The notes under the pieces are model-generated. The model made no database searches. It was not told the DNA's origin and worked only from the letters and a program-made list of their open reading frames with translations. The translations under genes were made by a program, and so were the position numbers. Positions 7,263 through 15,202 of a DNA stretch of 32,255 nucleotides are shown here, piece by piece (the stretch's first letter is position 1; every line of letters begins with the position of its first letter). Source of the DNA: CAZITB01 sp964542055 (lineage in GTDB: Bacteria; Planctomycetota; Phycisphaerae; Sedimentisphaerales; CAMDDF01); the NCBI GenBank assembly GCA_964542055.1, contig CAZITB010000015.1, positions 1-32,255 of the forward strand, given 5' to 3'.

Positions 7263-7496
7263 TTAAGACAGTAATTTTTTGATATCATCACTACCGGCAA
7301 CTTTGCCGGTTACTTTCACTTCGCCGTCAATCGCCAAAGCCGGTGTTATCATAACACCCATTTTCATGATGTCATTGATTTGTGTTACTTTTTCAAGCTC
7401 ATATTCTATGCCGAGTTCTTCGGCGGCAGCTTGGGCATTTTCTGCCAACTTTTTGCACTTTGGACAACCGGTACCAAGTATCTGTATTTTTTTCAT
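7263..7496 (-). CDS. Mini-thioredoxin (redox-active disulfide protein, thioredoxin_3 type)
   Basis: This 77-residue cytoplasmic protein has a glutaredoxin/thioredoxin fold: an N-terminal beta strand MKKIQILG, active site CPKC (C11, C14), and cis-proline in MITPALAIDG. The family is often found beside arsenic and metal permeases and is thought to shuttle thiols or metals. The ATG at 7496 is used because GGAG lies eight bases before it; a TTG 30 bases further upstream would overlap the permease gene. It is the first of three consecutive thiol-redox genes in the operon and lies 13 bases after the ArsP-type permease gene. Confidence 0.82.
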   Translation of the reverse strand: MKKIQILGTGCPKCKKLAENAQAAAEELGIEYELEKVTQINDIMKMGVMITPALAIDGEVKVTGKVAGSDDIKKLLS

Positions 7497-7509
7497 TTGC
7501 CAATCTCCA

Positions 7510-8979
7510 TTAAAAGAAAGTTCCAAAAATTAATCCACTTATTGTCGCAATTACAACAACCAGAGAAACAAAGACAATTGTTTTTTGCGTACCCATCACA
7601 GAACGGATGACCAGCATATTTGGCAGGGACAGTGCGGGACCAGCCAGCAATAAAGCCAATGCCGGGCCTTTACCCATGCCCGCTCCGATTAAACCTTGTA
7701 AAATCGGAACTTCCGTTAATGTGGCGAAGTACATGAATGCTCCAGCGACAGAGGCGAACAGATTCGCCCAGAGAGAATTGCCGCCAACGGCTCGTGCCAC
7801 CCATTGGGATGGTATAAGGCCTTCATGGCCAGGCCTGCCAAGCAATGCTCCAGCGATGATCACACCGAAAAACAGCAGCGGCAGTATCTGTTTGGCAAAG
7901 GTCCAGGTCGAAGCGAACCATTCCTCTGATTCGCCTTTGGTCGTGCTGGTTGCCCAGGACAGGCCTATTACAGCGGCTGAAAATGGTATCATTACCATCA
8001 TCCCTTCCATCGGTAAAACAAAGGCAAGAATGGCGGTGGGCACAGCACCTACAAGTATCTTCCAGGTCGGTATAGAAAACCAAAGGATCAATATCAATGC
8101 CAGAGCAACGGCAAACACGGATGTAATTATCCATTTATAGTTCCAGACGGTTTTCCAGAAACCCGGGACTGCCTCTTTGCTTATTATGTCTTCAACCGGA
8201 ATTGTTACCTGCTGGCCAGCTTGTTGGCCTTGGGCCAGTTTCACTACATAAAAACCATCCTCGCTGCCGTGGGCCGGGGCCTGCACAACAGCAGCCCTGA
8301 GCATATTGCCATCGGCAGTTTCAAAATAAAAATCATTGGGAGCGCCCCAGTTGGCAAAGACCAGCACCCCGATCATGACCGCGAAAAACACTGCGTTCTT
8401 CCACAGCGGACGCGAAATTTCCGGCTCGGGCATACCCATTTGTCCGTTGGCCTTTTCAAGCTCTTCTTTTCTATATATGAAATGCATGACCAATCCGATT
8501 ACCACGCTAAAGATAATCGCTCCTACCGCGCGGGCAATACCCAGTTCTATGCCTAGAATTCGGGCGGTTAGTATAATAGCCAGAATATTTATGGCAGGGC
8601 CTGAATAAAGAAATGCTGTCGCAGGGCCAAGACCGGCTCCCATACGGTAAATACCCGCAAAGAGCGGCAAAATCGTACATGAGCATACGGCAAGAATGGT
8701 ACCAGATACCGAAGCAACACCGTAGGCCAGCACTTTATTTGCTTTGGCACCAAGATATTTCATGACCGAAGCCTGGCTTATAAATACTGAAATTGCACCG
8801 GCTATAAAGAAGGCGGGGATAAGACATAACAAAACATGTTCCTGTGCGTACCATTTAACCAGATGCAGGGATTCCATGACAGCACTGTCGAATCTTTTGA
8901 AGCCTACCGGCAGATAAAAACAAGCCAAAAAAATAACAACGATTGCTGTTAATTTCTTCCATTCTTTTTTCCAGTCCAT
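7510..8979 (-). CDS. ArsP-type permease (DUF318/permease family)
   Basis: This 489-residue membrane protein has two halves, each with several membrane segments. The first half has AVCSCTILPLFAGIYRMGAG (cysteines C99 and C101) followed by FLYSGPAINILA; the second half has a matching LLLAGPALSLPNMLVI. Such pseudo-repeats mark the ArsP/DUF318 permeases, which export trivalent organoarsenicals or, in other members, metals. A polar stretch of about 60 residues (about 215-275) between the halves probably lies outside the membrane and makes it longer than the roughly 300-350 residues of classic ArsP. The ATG has GGAG about nine bases upstream. It is the second gene of the operon, 67 bases after arsR. 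The substrate is inferred from context. Confidence 0.82.
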   Translation of the reverse strand: MDWKKEWKKLTAIVVIFLACFYLPVGFKRFDSAVMESLHLVKWYAQEHVLLCLIPAFFIAGAISVFISQASVMKYLGAKANKVLAYGVASVSGTILAVCSCTILPLFAGIYRMGAGLGPATAFLYSGPAINILAIILTARILGIELGIARAVGAIIFSVVIGLVMHFIYRKEELEKANGQMGMPEPEISRPLWKNAVFFAVMIGVLVFANWGAPNDFYFETADGNMLRAAVVQAPAHGSEDGFYVVKLAQGQQAGQQVTIPVEDIISKEAVPGFWKTVWNYKWIITSVFAVALALILILWFSIPTWKILVGAVPTAILAFVLPMEGMMVMIPFSAAVIGLSWATSTTKGESEEWFASTWTFAKQILPLLFFGVIIAGALLGRPGHEGLIPSQWVARAVGGNSLWANLFASVAGAFMYFATLTEVPILQGLIGAGMGKGPALALLLAGPALSLPNMLVIRSVMGTQKTIVFVSLVVVIATISGLIFGTFF

Positions 8980-9046
8980 TTAGTTCAACTCCAAATATCG
9001 AATGTAACTATACAACAAAATACTCACTTTTGTTCTCAAAAAAAAA

Positions 9047-9376
9047 TCAGCCCAGCTTTCGCAAAAGGGTTGCCTGGCTTTGCATTCGCTCTTTCAAGGC
9101 TTGTTCTACACATCCCAAAAACTTTACGATACAAGGCGTCTTTAGTGAATACATCATTTTCAGACCATCTTTGCGGCTTTCCACCACACCAGCTTTGAGC
9201 ATGACAGACAGATGCCTGGATACGTTAGACCTTTGGGCATCAACATGATCGACGATATCACAGACGCACTGTTCGCCATCGACTAAAAACTCGATAATTG
9301 CGAGTCTTATCGGATGTGCAGCAGCCTGTATAATTTCGGCCTTTAATTGATAGAATTTTTTGGTATCTGCATCCAT
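9047..9376 (-). CDS. arsR: ArsR/SmtB-family repressor
   Basis: This 109-residue winged-helix protein should repress the operon and release DNA on binding arsenite. The recognition helix region reads AQRSNVSRHLSVMLKAGVV (about residues 47-65). C37 and C39 in CVCD lie at the classic alpha-3 arsenite site; C82 and C89 near the C-terminus could add ligands. It is the first gene of the minus-strand operon and sits 38 bases from a promoter overlapped by a palindrome. An AAGGA lies about nine bases before the ATG. Confidence 0.92.
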   Translation of the reverse strand: MDADTKKFYQLKAEIIQAAAHPIRLAIIEFLVDGEQCVCDIVDHVDAQRSNVSRHLSVMLKAGVVESRKDGLKMMYSLKTPCIVKFLGCVEQALKERMQSQATLLRKLG

Positions 9377-9400
9377 AAAAGATTCCTTTAGTTACTGTGA

Positions 9401-9429
9401 CAAATAATACTCATATAGTATCATATTTG
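9401..9429. promoter_or_regulatory. Candidate ArsR operator
   Basis: An imperfect palindrome with outer arms CAAATA and TATTTG and inner arms TACT and AGTA around CATAT. It overlaps the -10 element of the arsR promoter, where repressor binding would block RNA polymerase. The arms are offset by two bases, so it is not perfectly symmetrical. Confidence 0.6.
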
Positions 9430-9442
9430 TTCGTGCTGTCAA
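9415..9442 (-). promoter_or_regulatory. Promoter of the arsenic operon
   Basis: Read on the minus strand, a perfect TTGACA (9437-9442) is followed by a 16-base spacer and TACTAT (9415-9420). Transcription would start about 30 bases before the arsR ATG. It is the strongest sigma-70-like match noticed in the window. Confidence 0.7.
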
Positions 9443-9667
9443 ATATTTTTTTGCCTTTTATTTGAAATTGCGATTTCCAAAATCAATCGTTGACCTTACA
9501 AATGTTATTTGTTATATTTAGTGTTTGATCATCGCTGGACTGCTTTAGGGGTAATTTCAACCGAAAAGCCATTTCGCTTGATAATGCCTTTGTGGCGATA
9601 GTTATTTGTAATTGACCTGCCGAATATTTTAATCATACCCATTTTAAGCTTTATATACGGAATTATT

Positions 9668-10023
9668 ATGAGTACAAAAAAAAGTGTTTTCAATCGTGAG
9701 ATTGCCAAAAGACGGACATTTGCGATTGTCTCGCACCCTGATGCCGGAAAGACAACCCTAACCGAAAAATTCCTTCTGTATGGCGGAGCCGTAGGTCTGG
9801 CAGGTTCGGTGGTGACACGAAAGAATCAGCGGGCAACGACTTCAGACTGGATGGAGCTGGAGAAGAAACGTGGTATTTCCATCAGCTCGACCGTGCTGCA
9901 GTTCGAATATCGGGGTTTTCATATCAATTTGCTCGACACTCCGGGCCATATTGTGACCGTAATCCCGACTTACGGATTTCTGATACGCCTTTTGCCGAGC
10001 CGTTAATCTCTGAATCTGCGTAA
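9668..10023 (+). pseudogene. prfC: Peptide chain release factor 3, internally deleted
   Basis: RF3 is the GTPase that removes RF1/RF2 from terminated ribosomes and is normally about 530 residues. The first 94 residues are clear RF3: P-loop SHPDAGKTT, the RKNQRATTSDWMELEKKRGIS region with switch I, and G3 motif LLDTPGH. Homology stops right after that histidine (base 9949). A few bases later, in another frame, comes a short tail, RNPDLRISDTPF, ending at TAA 10021-10023. It resembles the end of RF3, where the E. coli protein has ERYPDVQFRKTREH. I read this as one deletion of about 400 codons joining the two ends and shifting frame; the original frame stops at 10006. No working GTPase could result. 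Confidence 0.82.
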
Positions 10024-10050
10024 GTTTAAAATCTTAGAAGGGAAGATGAT

Positions 10051-10221
10051 ATGAATAAAAAAGTACGAAAACGAATGCAAGTTCTCAAAGACCGGCTGCA
10101 AAAACGCCGGCAGCAAATGGCCGGTGCTATGTCTCAGCTCGATGAACCCGATGAAGTAAAGAAGATGCATTGCGAGATAGAGGAAATTGAAAAAGAACTG
10201 GAAAAGCTCAAAGATCAATGA
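10051..10221 (+). CDS. Small charged coiled-coil protein, function unknown
   Basis: A 56-residue frame starting MNKKVRKRMQVLKDRLQKRR and ending EIEKELEKLKDQ. It is almost entirely predicted helix with heptad-like leucines, a basic N-terminal half and an acidic C-terminal half, as in short coiled coils. AGAAGGGAAGATGAT precedes the ATG, giving a usable ribosome binding site. It lies 27 bases after the remnant of prfC and may once have been transcribed with it. I do not know its function. The intact frame beside two decayed genes suggests it is maintained. Confidence 0.6.
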   Translation: MNKKVRKRMQVLKDRLQKRRQQMAGAMSQLDEPDEVKKMHCEIEEIEKELEKLKDQ

Positions 10222-10248
10222 CCGTCAGAGAACACACAAACCATCGAC

Positions 10249-10570
10249 TGCAGAGGTCTGTTTTAATGATCGGGCAGCTCACTTTATCACCGCAGATAAG
10301 AAAGATTACCGGCAATGCTCCAGAAGTTTTGCGATTTTCTAAATGGTAAATAGCTTCCGGATATTATGCCGAATATCTGCTGCATGAAAATGAATTTATG
10401 ATTTACGCTATCGCAAATTCCTTACGAAACTTTCTGAACCTTTACTGAAAAAAAATCAATCCCGATATAAATGTTTGGATTACAGCTGTGGCCCAGGCCC
10501 GGTTTTGGGTACGATGCTCATTGAGAAGGGGTATGAGTTTCTATCGGGATACACTGGTCAATTGGGGAAG
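10249..10570 (+). pseudogene. Relic of a zinc-ribbon SAM-dependent methyltransferase
   Basis: Conceptual translation in several frames gives pieces of one protein in the right order: a cysteine pair (10249-10261) with AAHFITADKKDYRQCSRSF, then LLHENE, LRNFL and KLSEPLLKKNQSRY, then the SAM-binding LDYSCGPGPVLGTMLIEKGY. These match a methyltransferase family with an N-terminal Cys4 motif and a DYGCGPGP motif. Stops and frameshifts separate the pieces, and the sequence ends soon after motif I, so most of the catalytic domain is missing. The stretch 10222-10711 contains nothing else I can name apart from the leader of the next gene. Confidence 0.65.
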
Positions 10571-10711
10571 TTGGGCATATAATGAGAATTAGACCTATAA
10601 ACTTTAATTATTGGTCAGAGGGATTCGCGAAGATATAATTGGCAAGCAACAATGTTAAATAAGTTAAGTCCCTGCTTAAATAAGTTAATACATACTTATA
10701 AGGAGTTTTCG

Positions 10712-11530
10712 ATGACAGTTGAAGTAAAAGACATCAAATTCCATTATGATTTAATATCTATTTTTTATCATATTTTCTGGGGTGAACATATTCACCATGG
10801 TTATTGGCAAGGAAGTGAAGATCAGTATCAGGCGCAGCTGAATTTGATTCAGTTATTGTATGAACGTTCCGGTTTAAAGCCTGGGATGAAAGTTCTGGAT
10901 ATAGGCTGCGGTTTGGGCGGTTCGAGTTTGTGGCTTGCGGGTAAGCAGGGCTGTGAGGTTAAAGGAATTACTGTTAGTCCGATCCAGGCAAAAATCGCGA
11001 ACTACAAAGCTAAAAAACGTAACATTGATTCTGCCACCACTTTTCAGCTAAAAGATGCTAATAATCTAAGCGGTATCGATAAAAGTTTTGACTGTGTATG
11101 GATAATCGAATGCAGCGAACATATATCTGATAAAAATAAGTTTTTCGGGCAATGTTATTCGCTTTTGCGGCCTGGGGGGAAACTGGCTCTTTGCAGCTGG
11201 TTGCGTGGGGGCAGGGCATTGGAAGAGACTGAACTTTTAAGAGAAATTTATGATGCGATGCTTTGTCCGGGTTTTCTCAGTGGAGCAGAAGTGGTTGATA
11301 TTCTGGCTGAAAATGATTTTTGTAAGGTCGAGTTCGAAGATATTACATCGCGAGTTAAACAGACATGGGATATATGTATCGAGATAAGCAAAAGGGCAAG
11401 TGTTCGTATGCTGCTGCCTGTTATGGGCCAGAGAGTTCATCGATTTGTGGAATCTTTCGAATTAATGAAGAAGGCTTTTGATAATAATTTGATGGAATAT
11501 GGAATGGTAACAGCTAAAAAGCAAAGCTGA
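10712..11530 (+). CDS. SAM-dependent methyltransferase, class I (small-molecule type)
   Basis: This 272-residue protein has a full Rossmann methyltransferase core: motif I VLDIGCGLGG (61-70), an acidic loop after beta 2, and the post-motif LRPGGKLALCSW. The N-terminal segment FYHIFWGEHIHHGYW resembles tocopherol, sterol and sarcosine/dimethylglycine methyltransferases, which methylate small molecules. The substrate cannot be told from sequence. The ATG at 10712 is chosen because AAGGAG lies seven bases before it; a longer frame from 10652 has no such site. It converges with the flavoprotein gene, leaving 10 bases between stops. It lacks the cysteine pattern of arsenite methyltransferase, so a link to the arsenic operon is unlikely. 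Confidence 0.8.
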   Translation: MTVEVKDIKFHYDLISIFYHIFWGEHIHHGYWQGSEDQYQAQLNLIQLLYERSGLKPGMKVLDIGCGLGGSSLWLAGKQGCEVKGITVSPIQAKIANYKAKKRNIDSATTFQLKDANNLSGIDKSFDCVWIIECSEHISDKNKFFGQCYSLLRPGGKLALCSWLRGGRALEETELLREIYDAMLCPGFLSGAEVVDILAENDFCKVEFEDITSRVKQTWDICIEISKRASVRMLLPVMGQRVHRFVESFELMKKAFDNNLMEYGMVTAKKQS

Positions 11531-11540
11531 AGATGATTGC

Positions 11541-12794
11541 TCAGGGGTTATTTTGGTTTACATAATGGTATGCGGCGGAACCTGCGACCTGGCCGGTTGA
11601 CCAGCATATCTGAAGATTGAATCCACCGCAAGGGCCGTCAACATCTATAACTTCGCCAGCGAAAAATAGTCCGGGGCATAGTTTCGACATCATGGTTTTG
11701 TCATCTACCTGGTTTGTGGATACGCCGCCTTTGGTGATGGTGGCTTCATTTATTGATCTGGTGCTGGTAACTTCAACGGGCAATCCTTTGAGCAGGGCGA
11801 CAAGTTTGCGTCTGTCTGCTTTTGTAAGGCGGCCCGAAAGAGTGCTTTTGAGAAAATCGATCTGTTCACACAATCCAATCGAAAATCTTCTAGGCAAAAA
11901 TTCTGAAAGTATCCCGGGCATTTCACGGTTTGGGTGTTCGGTGCAAAGTTCTATCAATCTTTGGTTGACTTTTTCTTCGTTCCAGTCAGGAATAAGGTCA
12001 AGTTTGATAGTTACGCTGTTATTTCCGTTTAGATAATCGGTTATGTGCCTGCTGAAATCCAAAACCGCAGGGCCGCCGATTCCGTTATCGGTGAAAATCA
12101 TAGGGCCGATGATAGTGAACTTTTTATCTTCGCATTCTGCTTTGACTCCGACTTTATCAAGTGAGAGACCGGTTATCCGGTGCATCCATTTTTGGGTAGT
12201 TTTCAAAGGTACAAGTGCGGCTTTGGGAGGGATGATCTTGTGTCCGAAGCTGGCTGCAAATTTGTAGCCGTCGCCGTTTGAACCTGTTTGGGGCCAACTC
12301 ATGCCGCCAGTGGCTATAATTAAGGCTTTGGAGATGATTACCTCATTTGGGGCCTGTAAAATAAAAAGGTTATTTTGTTTTTCGATGTGTTCAATTTTAG
12401 AATTCATCAAAAAAGTTACATTCATGTTTTCGGCTACATTTACGAGCACTCTTTTGACATCGCCGGCTCGATTTGTAACCGGGTAGCAAAAGCCATGTTC
12501 GTCGGCTTCTATTTTCAAGCCGTTTTTGGCGAAGAAATCCATGGTTTTATTTGCATCGAAATCATGCAGAGAATATCTCAGGAAACGTCCTGAGTCTCCG
12601 AAAACACGAATAAATTCATCGGGATTAAGCTGGTGGGTTAAGTTGCATCTGCCTCCGCCGGTTCTCAGTAATTTCAGCCCGACGGTTGAATTGCTGTCGA
12701 TAATGACGGTTTTTGCCTGTTTATGCGCACCGTAAATTGCCGCCATCAGCCCGGCGGGACCTGCACCAATGACTGCAATATCGCATTCAATCAT
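11541..12794 (-). CDS. FAD-dependent oxidoreductase, HI0933/YhiN family
   Basis: This 417-residue flavoprotein begins with the dinucleotide-binding motif VIGAGPAGLMAA (8-19) and has the family signature GGGRCNLT (46-53). A second signature, GFNLQICWSTG, lies near the C-terminus beside a GEVIDVDGPCGG segment that closes the FAD site. The length is normal for the family. Members include YhiN and BaiN; the physiological substrate of most is unknown, so only oxidoreductase activity is supported. AAGAAGG lies upstream of the ATG. It stands alone on the minus strand, with its 5' end facing the ABC exporter gene across 172 bases that should hold both promoters. Confidence 0.88.
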   Translation of the reverse strand: MIECDIAVIGAGPAGLMAAIYGAHKQAKTVIIDSNSTVGLKLLRTGGGRCNLTHQLNPDEFIRVFGDSGRFLRYSLHDFDANKTMDFFAKNGLKIEADEHGFCYPVTNRAGDVKRVLVNVAENMNVTFLMNSKIEHIEKQNNLFILQAPNEVIISKALIIATGGMSWPQTGSNGDGYKFAASFGHKIIPPKAALVPLKTTQKWMHRITGLSLDKVGVKAECEDKKFTIIGPMIFTDNGIGGPAVLDFSRHITDYLNGNNSVTIKLDLIPDWNEEKVNQRLIELCTEHPNREMPGILSEFLPRRFSIGLCEQIDFLKSTLSGRLTKADRRKLVALLKGLPVEVTSTRSINEATITKGGVSTNQVDDKTMMSKLCPGLFFAGEVIDVDGPCGGFNLQICWSTGQVAGSAAYHYVNQNNP

Positions 12795-12966
12795 CTAATA
12801 TACCTTCTTTAAAACATTTATGTTGCGCATTATAACTCGGCATTTGCCGTTTGAAAACTTGATTTTTGAGGTCGTTTCATTAATTTGTTGTAAAATGCTC
12901 AACTTTGCAATATGATGCTTTATCTTTAAGTGACTCAAAAACAATTGAGATATAACGGAGTATGTT

Positions 12967-15111
12967 TTGAAGCATTTGAGTAGGATTTTTAAATATATAT
13001 GGCCTCAGTGGCAGCGAATATCAATAGTTCTTATCAGCGTTGTGTTGATAAGTTTCTTTTTTATGCTCAGCTATGCCACTATTTCCCCGCTTTTGACAGT
13101 AATGATGGGTTCTGAGGGTCTTCATGGATGGCTTGACCGTAAAATCAGCCAGGACAGATATGATATCAATTTTTATGTTCCTGATTCGACTGATTTTATG
13201 GATCCCGATTCCAAGGCAGCTTATCAGCTCAAAATAAATAATATAGAGGAAGAATCGGTTTTATTTGAAGAAGGTATTCGAGCCCAGGACTGGATTACCG
13301 GCGTAAACGATTATATGCCCACAGATTCTAATGTTGTGCCAATTATAAAACTCCTGGAAGAGCTTGCGACTATTGAAAAAAATGAGCCGCTCATAATTCA
13401 ATACCGCAGAACCATACCAAACAAAACCGAGGTTGAGATCAAACAGGCAGAATTGCGAGCACCTGAAAAACCATTTTTTGCCGATTTTGGGCAGGAATTA
13501 CTAGCGGCAGTTCCCAGGGAACAGAGCAAAGAAAGTAAAATGAATGCCGTTATATTTGTTTTGGCTTTGATGGTAGTTGTAACGATACTGAGATGTTTTT
13601 TCAGATTTTTACAGGATTATACCGCGGCTAAAATCGTCCAGAGTACTTTGGCTGAAGTCAGAATGCAGATGTTCGGCCATTCGATGGACATGCAGGCGGG
13701 TTTTTTTGTTAAAGAAGGTTCCTCTGATACGGTTTCTCGCATGATCCGTGATTCAGATGCAGCTGGAAAAGGAATAAACGTTTTGCTTGGCAAGGCGATT
13801 CGAGAACCGGTCAAAGCGATAGGTTTGCTTATATTTGCTTTTTATACCGCACCCCAGCTGACATTGATATTTATAACTTGTGTGCCGTTTACTCTTGTAG
13901 CGGTTGGAAAATTGGGCAAAAAAATCAAGCGGGCCACCAGGAAATCTCTGCAAAGCTGGTCGCTGATGCTTTCGAGGCTTGAAGAGGCTATTGGTTCAGT
14001 AAAGATTGTGAAAGTTTATAACCGGCAGGAAGCAGAAAAGAAGTCTTTTGATCAGCTCAATAAAGGTTTATTGAAACAGCTTTTGAAGATTGCAAAAGCA
14101 GGGGCGTCCACCAGCCCTGTTATGGAATCTCTTGCGATGATAGCAGCTTCTACGGGGCTTGTTTTCGGTGTTTACTGGGTATCAAGAGGTGATATGGAAC
14201 CGGCGGACTTCTTTACGCTTTTGATAATTTTGGGAGCTACTGCTGAATCATTTAGAAGGGTTAGTGATCTTTGGCCGAGAATTCAGGAATCCAATGCTGC
14301 CGCAGAGAGGGTTTTTGCCATGATCGATCAGCCCAAAGAGCCTGAATCGAAGACCCCTGTGCAGTTGAAAAGATTGGAAAATGAAATTCAGTTTAATAAC
14401 ATTTATTTTACCTATCCCGGAAATGAACATCCAACTTTAAAAGATATAAATTTGACAATTAAAGCAGGGTCAAAAGTTGCTTTAGTAGGGCCAAACGGTT
14501 CGGGCAAAACAACGCTTGCTTCACTTTTGCCTCGTTTTTACGATCCTGATTCCGGCATAATAACCATCGATGGTGTCGATATAAAGCAGGCTTCTTTGTA
14601 CAGTCTTCGTGATCAGATAAGTTTAGTCACTCAAAATACAATGACTTTCAGTAACACGATTGCTTACAATATCGCTTACAGTAAAGAAGATGCGACTATG
14701 GACGAGATCATCGATGCTGCCAAACAGGCTTTTGCCCATGAATTTATCACTCAACTGCCAAACGGATATGAAACTATGCTTGGCCAGGCAGGTGCGGGAC
14801 TTTCCGGCGGGCAGCTCCAGAGGATAGCGATTGCCAGGGCGATGTTAAAAAATCCTGAGATTCTGATCTTTGATGAAGCGACAAGCCAGATTGACGCTGA
14901 AAGCGAAGCAAAAATACATACAGCGGTCGAACGATTCATGCAGGACAGGACAAGCATTGTAATTGCTCATAGATTCTCGACCATCATGAAAGCTGATATG
15001 ATTGTTGTTTTCGATAACGGCAGGGTCAGGTCGATAGGCACTCATCACGAACTAACTAAAAATTGTGCACTGTATAACTCGCTTTATGAAACGCAATTGA
15101 TACAAGCATAA
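12967..15111 (+). CDS. ABC exporter, fused membrane and ATPase domains (MsbA-like), with a large extracytoplasmic insert
   Basis: This 714-residue half-transporter should form a homodimer that exports a lipid, peptide or drug. The ATPase domain has Walker A GPNGSGKTT (about 508-516), signature LSGGQLQRIAIARAML (about 612), Walker B ILIFDEATSQID (about 632) and the H-loop IAHRFS. The membrane domain has a first segment at about 17-40, then roughly 150 polar residues rich in charge (about 45-190) before the second segment near 195-213. Typical MsbA-like exporters have about 580 residues and only a short loop there. The start is a TTG at 12967 with GGAG six bases upstream; no in-frame ATG fits. 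It has a monocistronic setting. Confidence 0.88.
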   Translation: MKHLSRIFKYIWPQWQRISIVLISVVLISFFFMLSYATISPLLTVMMGSEGLHGWLDRKISQDRYDINFYVPDSTDFMDPDSKAAYQLKINNIEEESVLFEEGIRAQDWITGVNDYMPTDSNVVPIIKLLEELATIEKNEPLIIQYRRTIPNKTEVEIKQAELRAPEKPFFADFGQELLAAVPREQSKESKMNAVIFVLALMVVVTILRCFFRFLQDYTAAKIVQSTLAEVRMQMFGHSMDMQAGFFVKEGSSDTVSRMIRDSDAAGKGINVLLGKAIREPVKAIGLLIFAFYTAPQLTLIFITCVPFTLVAVGKLGKKIKRATRKSLQSWSLMLSRLEEAIGSVKIVKVYNRQEAEKKSFDQLNKGLLKQLLKIAKAGASTSPVMESLAMIAASTGLVFGVYWVSRGDMEPADFFTLLIILGATAESFRRVSDLWPRIQESNAAAERVFAMIDQPKEPESKTPVQLKRLENEIQFNNIYFTYPGNEHPTLKDINLTIKAGSKVALVGPNGSGKTTLASLLPRFYDPDSGIITIDGVDIKQASLYSLRDQISLVTQNTMTFSNTIAYNIAYSKEDATMDEIIDAAKQAFAHEFITQLPNGYETMLGQAGAGLSGGQLQRIAIARAMLKNPEILIFDEATSQIDAESEAKIHTAVERFMQDRTSIVIAHRFSTIMKADMIVVFDNGRVRSIGTHHELTKNCALYNSLYETQLIQA

Positions 15112-15202
15112 AATTAAATGAAATAAGTGCTTGAAAAAATGATATACCAGATATAAGATGAATTAAGAGCATTTAAAATAGATAAATTTTTAAGGCCTTT
15201 GT

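Noticed and set aside
10712..11530. Arsenite methyltransferase (ArsM) near the arsenic operon
   Set aside because: The protein lacks the ArsM cysteine pattern, and its N-terminus resembles small-molecule C/O/N-methyltransferases instead.
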